A stretch of DNA of 31,664 bases from an uncultured Prevotella sp. GTDB taxonomy: Bacteria > Bacteroidota > Bacteroidia > Bacteroidales > Bacteroidaceae. Below the pieces are notes generated by a model that was given only the letters and a program-made list of their open reading frames with translations, searched no databases and was not told the DNA's origin. The position numbers and the translations under genes were made by a program. Below are positions 30,612 to 31,664 of this stretch, piece by piece (the first letter of the stretch is position 1; every line of letters starts with the position of its first letter). The stretch lies in contig CAKQXI010000011.1 in the NCBI GenBank assembly GCA_934281565.1, positions 1 to 31,664 on the forward strand, written 5' to 3'.

Positions 30612-31664
30612 CACAAGACACTGGGACTCTAACTGGTACATGGGGAGCAGACATCTATCCAAAGTTATCTTGGTTCAAGCAAGCCAAGATACAAAAGGCT
30701 CATGTCATGGTCGTAGGCTGTGGAGCACTGGGCAATGAAGTATTGAAGAACCTTGTACTTTTTGGAGTTGAGCATATTGTCGCCATTGACTTCGATACAG
30801 TGGAAGCCAGCAACCTAACACGTTCCATTTTCTTTTCTCAGGAGGATGCTAAGAAGCACCGATATAAAGTTGATGTCATAGCAGAACGTTTACGACAAAT
30901 CAATCCTAAAGCAGAGATACTACCCATCAAGGGAGACATTGCCCATCAAATAGGATTAGGACTTATCAAGCGGATGGATGTTGCCATCAGCTGTGTAGAC
31001 AACCGTTATGCCCGATATTGCCTGAACCGTCTCTGCATGAGGGCAGGCATTCCTTGGGTTGACGGAGGCATTGATGGATTGGAGGGAACGGCAAGGGTTT
31101 TTGCTCCTGGCAAGAACTGTTATGCCTGCAACTTAGGTCCAGAAGGACTGAAAGAGTTGTCTCGCCGTATGCCTTGTTCTGCCATCATCCGCAAGAATGA
31201 AGAAGCTGGCAGGGTACCCACTACTCCTGTCATCGCTTCCATCATTGCTGCCGTCGAGGTACAGGAAGCCCTTAAACTCATTCATCGGGAAGAAATGGAG
31301 AAAGGAGAACTTACTTCGCTCTGTGGCAAGATGCTCTACTATGAGGGACAGCACCTTACATCACGGCTCGTGGCTTTTCAGGCATACGATGCCGATTGTC
31401 CTGTTCATGAGCAATGGGCTCCTACCCTCCATACAGACCTCACAACTGCCATGACCGTCAAGCAAGCTCTCATGACATTGACATCCTCGCTCCATGTCGA
31501 GAACCCAAGGATATGCCTGAGAGACTTTAGCTTTGTGGATTACATCACCGACCGAAGCAATGAACAAAACATAGAGGTTATGTTGCCAAGTTATCTTGTT
31601 GCAGAATTCATGGAGCAAGACGAGCAGCTACGTTACATATCCACCAATCGTTTCTACCAACACG
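30608..31664 (+). CDS. E1/ThiF-like adenylyltransferase (partial, runs off the window)
   Basis: ATG 30608 overlaps the preceding TGA. At least 352 residues are present. The nucleotide loop is VVGCGALGNE (GxGxxG at 37-42), followed by AIDFDTVEASNLTRS and the Lys-rich AKKHRYKVDVIAERLRQINP, all typical of E1/ThiF/MoeB. VDNRYARYCLN and VDGGIDGLEGTARVF complete the fold. CYAC (171-174) is half of a zinc site; the second half is not a clear C-x-x-C. C190 in RMPCSAII is the best candidate for the catalytic cysteine, followed by PTTPVIASIIAAVEVQEALK. These enzymes adenylate the C-terminal Gly of a ubiquitin-like or sulfur-carrier protein. No such partner, E2 or JAB protease is visible before the edge. 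The last roughly 90 residues go beyond a minimal ThiF and may be a separate domain. Confidence 0.87.
   Translation, partial: MTQDTGTLTGTWGADIYPKLSWFKQAKIQKAHVMVVGCGALGNEVLKNLVLFGVEHIVAIDFDTVEASNLTRSIFFSQEDAKKHRYKVDVIAERLRQINPKAEILPIKGDIAHQIGLGLIKRMDVAISCVDNRYARYCLNRLCMRAGIPWVDGGIDGLEGTARVFAPGKNCYACNLGPEGLKELSRRMPCSAIIRKNEEAGRVPTTPVIASIIAAVEVQEALKLIHREEMEKGELTSLCGKMLYYEGQHLTSRLVAFQAYDADCPVHEQWAPTLHTDLTTAMTVKQALMTLTSSLHVENPRICLRDFSFVDYITDRSNEQNIEVMLPSYLVAEFMEQDEQLRYISTNRFYQH

Noticed and set aside
14822..31664. Extracellular contractile injection system (PVC/Afp-like) or phage tail
   Set aside because: ClpV, TssB/TssC of the Bacteroidetes type and several TssD/Hcp tube proteins point to T6SSiii; no phage-type tail tube, tape measure or tail fibre is seen.

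Overview
The window looks like chromosomal DNA from a Bacteroidales bacterium close to Prevotella/Segatella. Three things point there: promoters of the Bacteroidetes type (TTTG, about 20 nt, TAnnTTTG), an OMP_b-brl_3-type outer-membrane barrel gene, and type VI secretion (T6SS) proteins of the Bacteroidetes subtype (T6SSiii). The genus is inferred; no rRNA is present.

Layout. (1) 1-3305, plus strand: the 3' end of purL, two half-size chromate-transporter (CHR) proteins and an NhaC-type antiporter, with a repeated palindromic intergenic element between the first genes. (2) 3331-5512, minus strand: an outer-membrane barrel gene with two lesions, so probably a pseudogene. (3) About 5.66-11.72 kb: an accessory segment bounded by perfect 32-bp direct repeats. 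It holds a minus-strand operon (three-repeat small protein, two-TM protein, DEDDh exonuclease, DUF262/DUF1524 GmrSD-like protein), a roughly 320-nt non-coding stretch ending in a pseudoknot-like fold, and a decayed DinD/RhuM fusion. The operon resembles phage-defence cargo. (4) 11.8-12.9 kb: a secreted carboxymuconolactone-decarboxylase/cupin protein, with a third, inverted copy of the repeat behind it. (5) 13.2-14.7 kb: an AAA/DUF4143 ATPase whose promoter and leader carry four 18-bp direct repeats at an exact 33-bp period. (6) 14.82 kb to the window end: a T6SS operon.

The T6SS operon begins at a consensus promoter and a leader that can fold. Its order is NusG-like antiterminator (broken by one base in a G8 tract), ClpV/TssH, TssB, TssC, two close Hcp paralogues, a GC-rich hairpin, two divergent Hcp-like proteins, a long VgrG, a beta-repeat/coiled-coil protein, a DUF4280 PAAR-like tip protein, a secreted PEGA-domain protein, a ribosome-recycling-factor-like protein, and an E1/ThiF-like adenylyltransferase that runs off the end. 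TssK, TssE, TssF, TssG and the TssN-R group are not in the window and would be expected further on.

The most unusual point is the operon's end. A protein with the layout of ribosome recycling factor, but lacking the basic residues RRF uses on the ribosome, overlaps by ATGA with an E1-like enzyme that has a complete nucleotide-binding loop and a candidate catalytic cysteine. Together with the NusG paralogue at the front, this suggests a T6SS with its own antitermination factor and an associated adenylation or ubiquitin-like conjugation module. That role is inferred. What is seen is the gene order, the motifs and the overlap.
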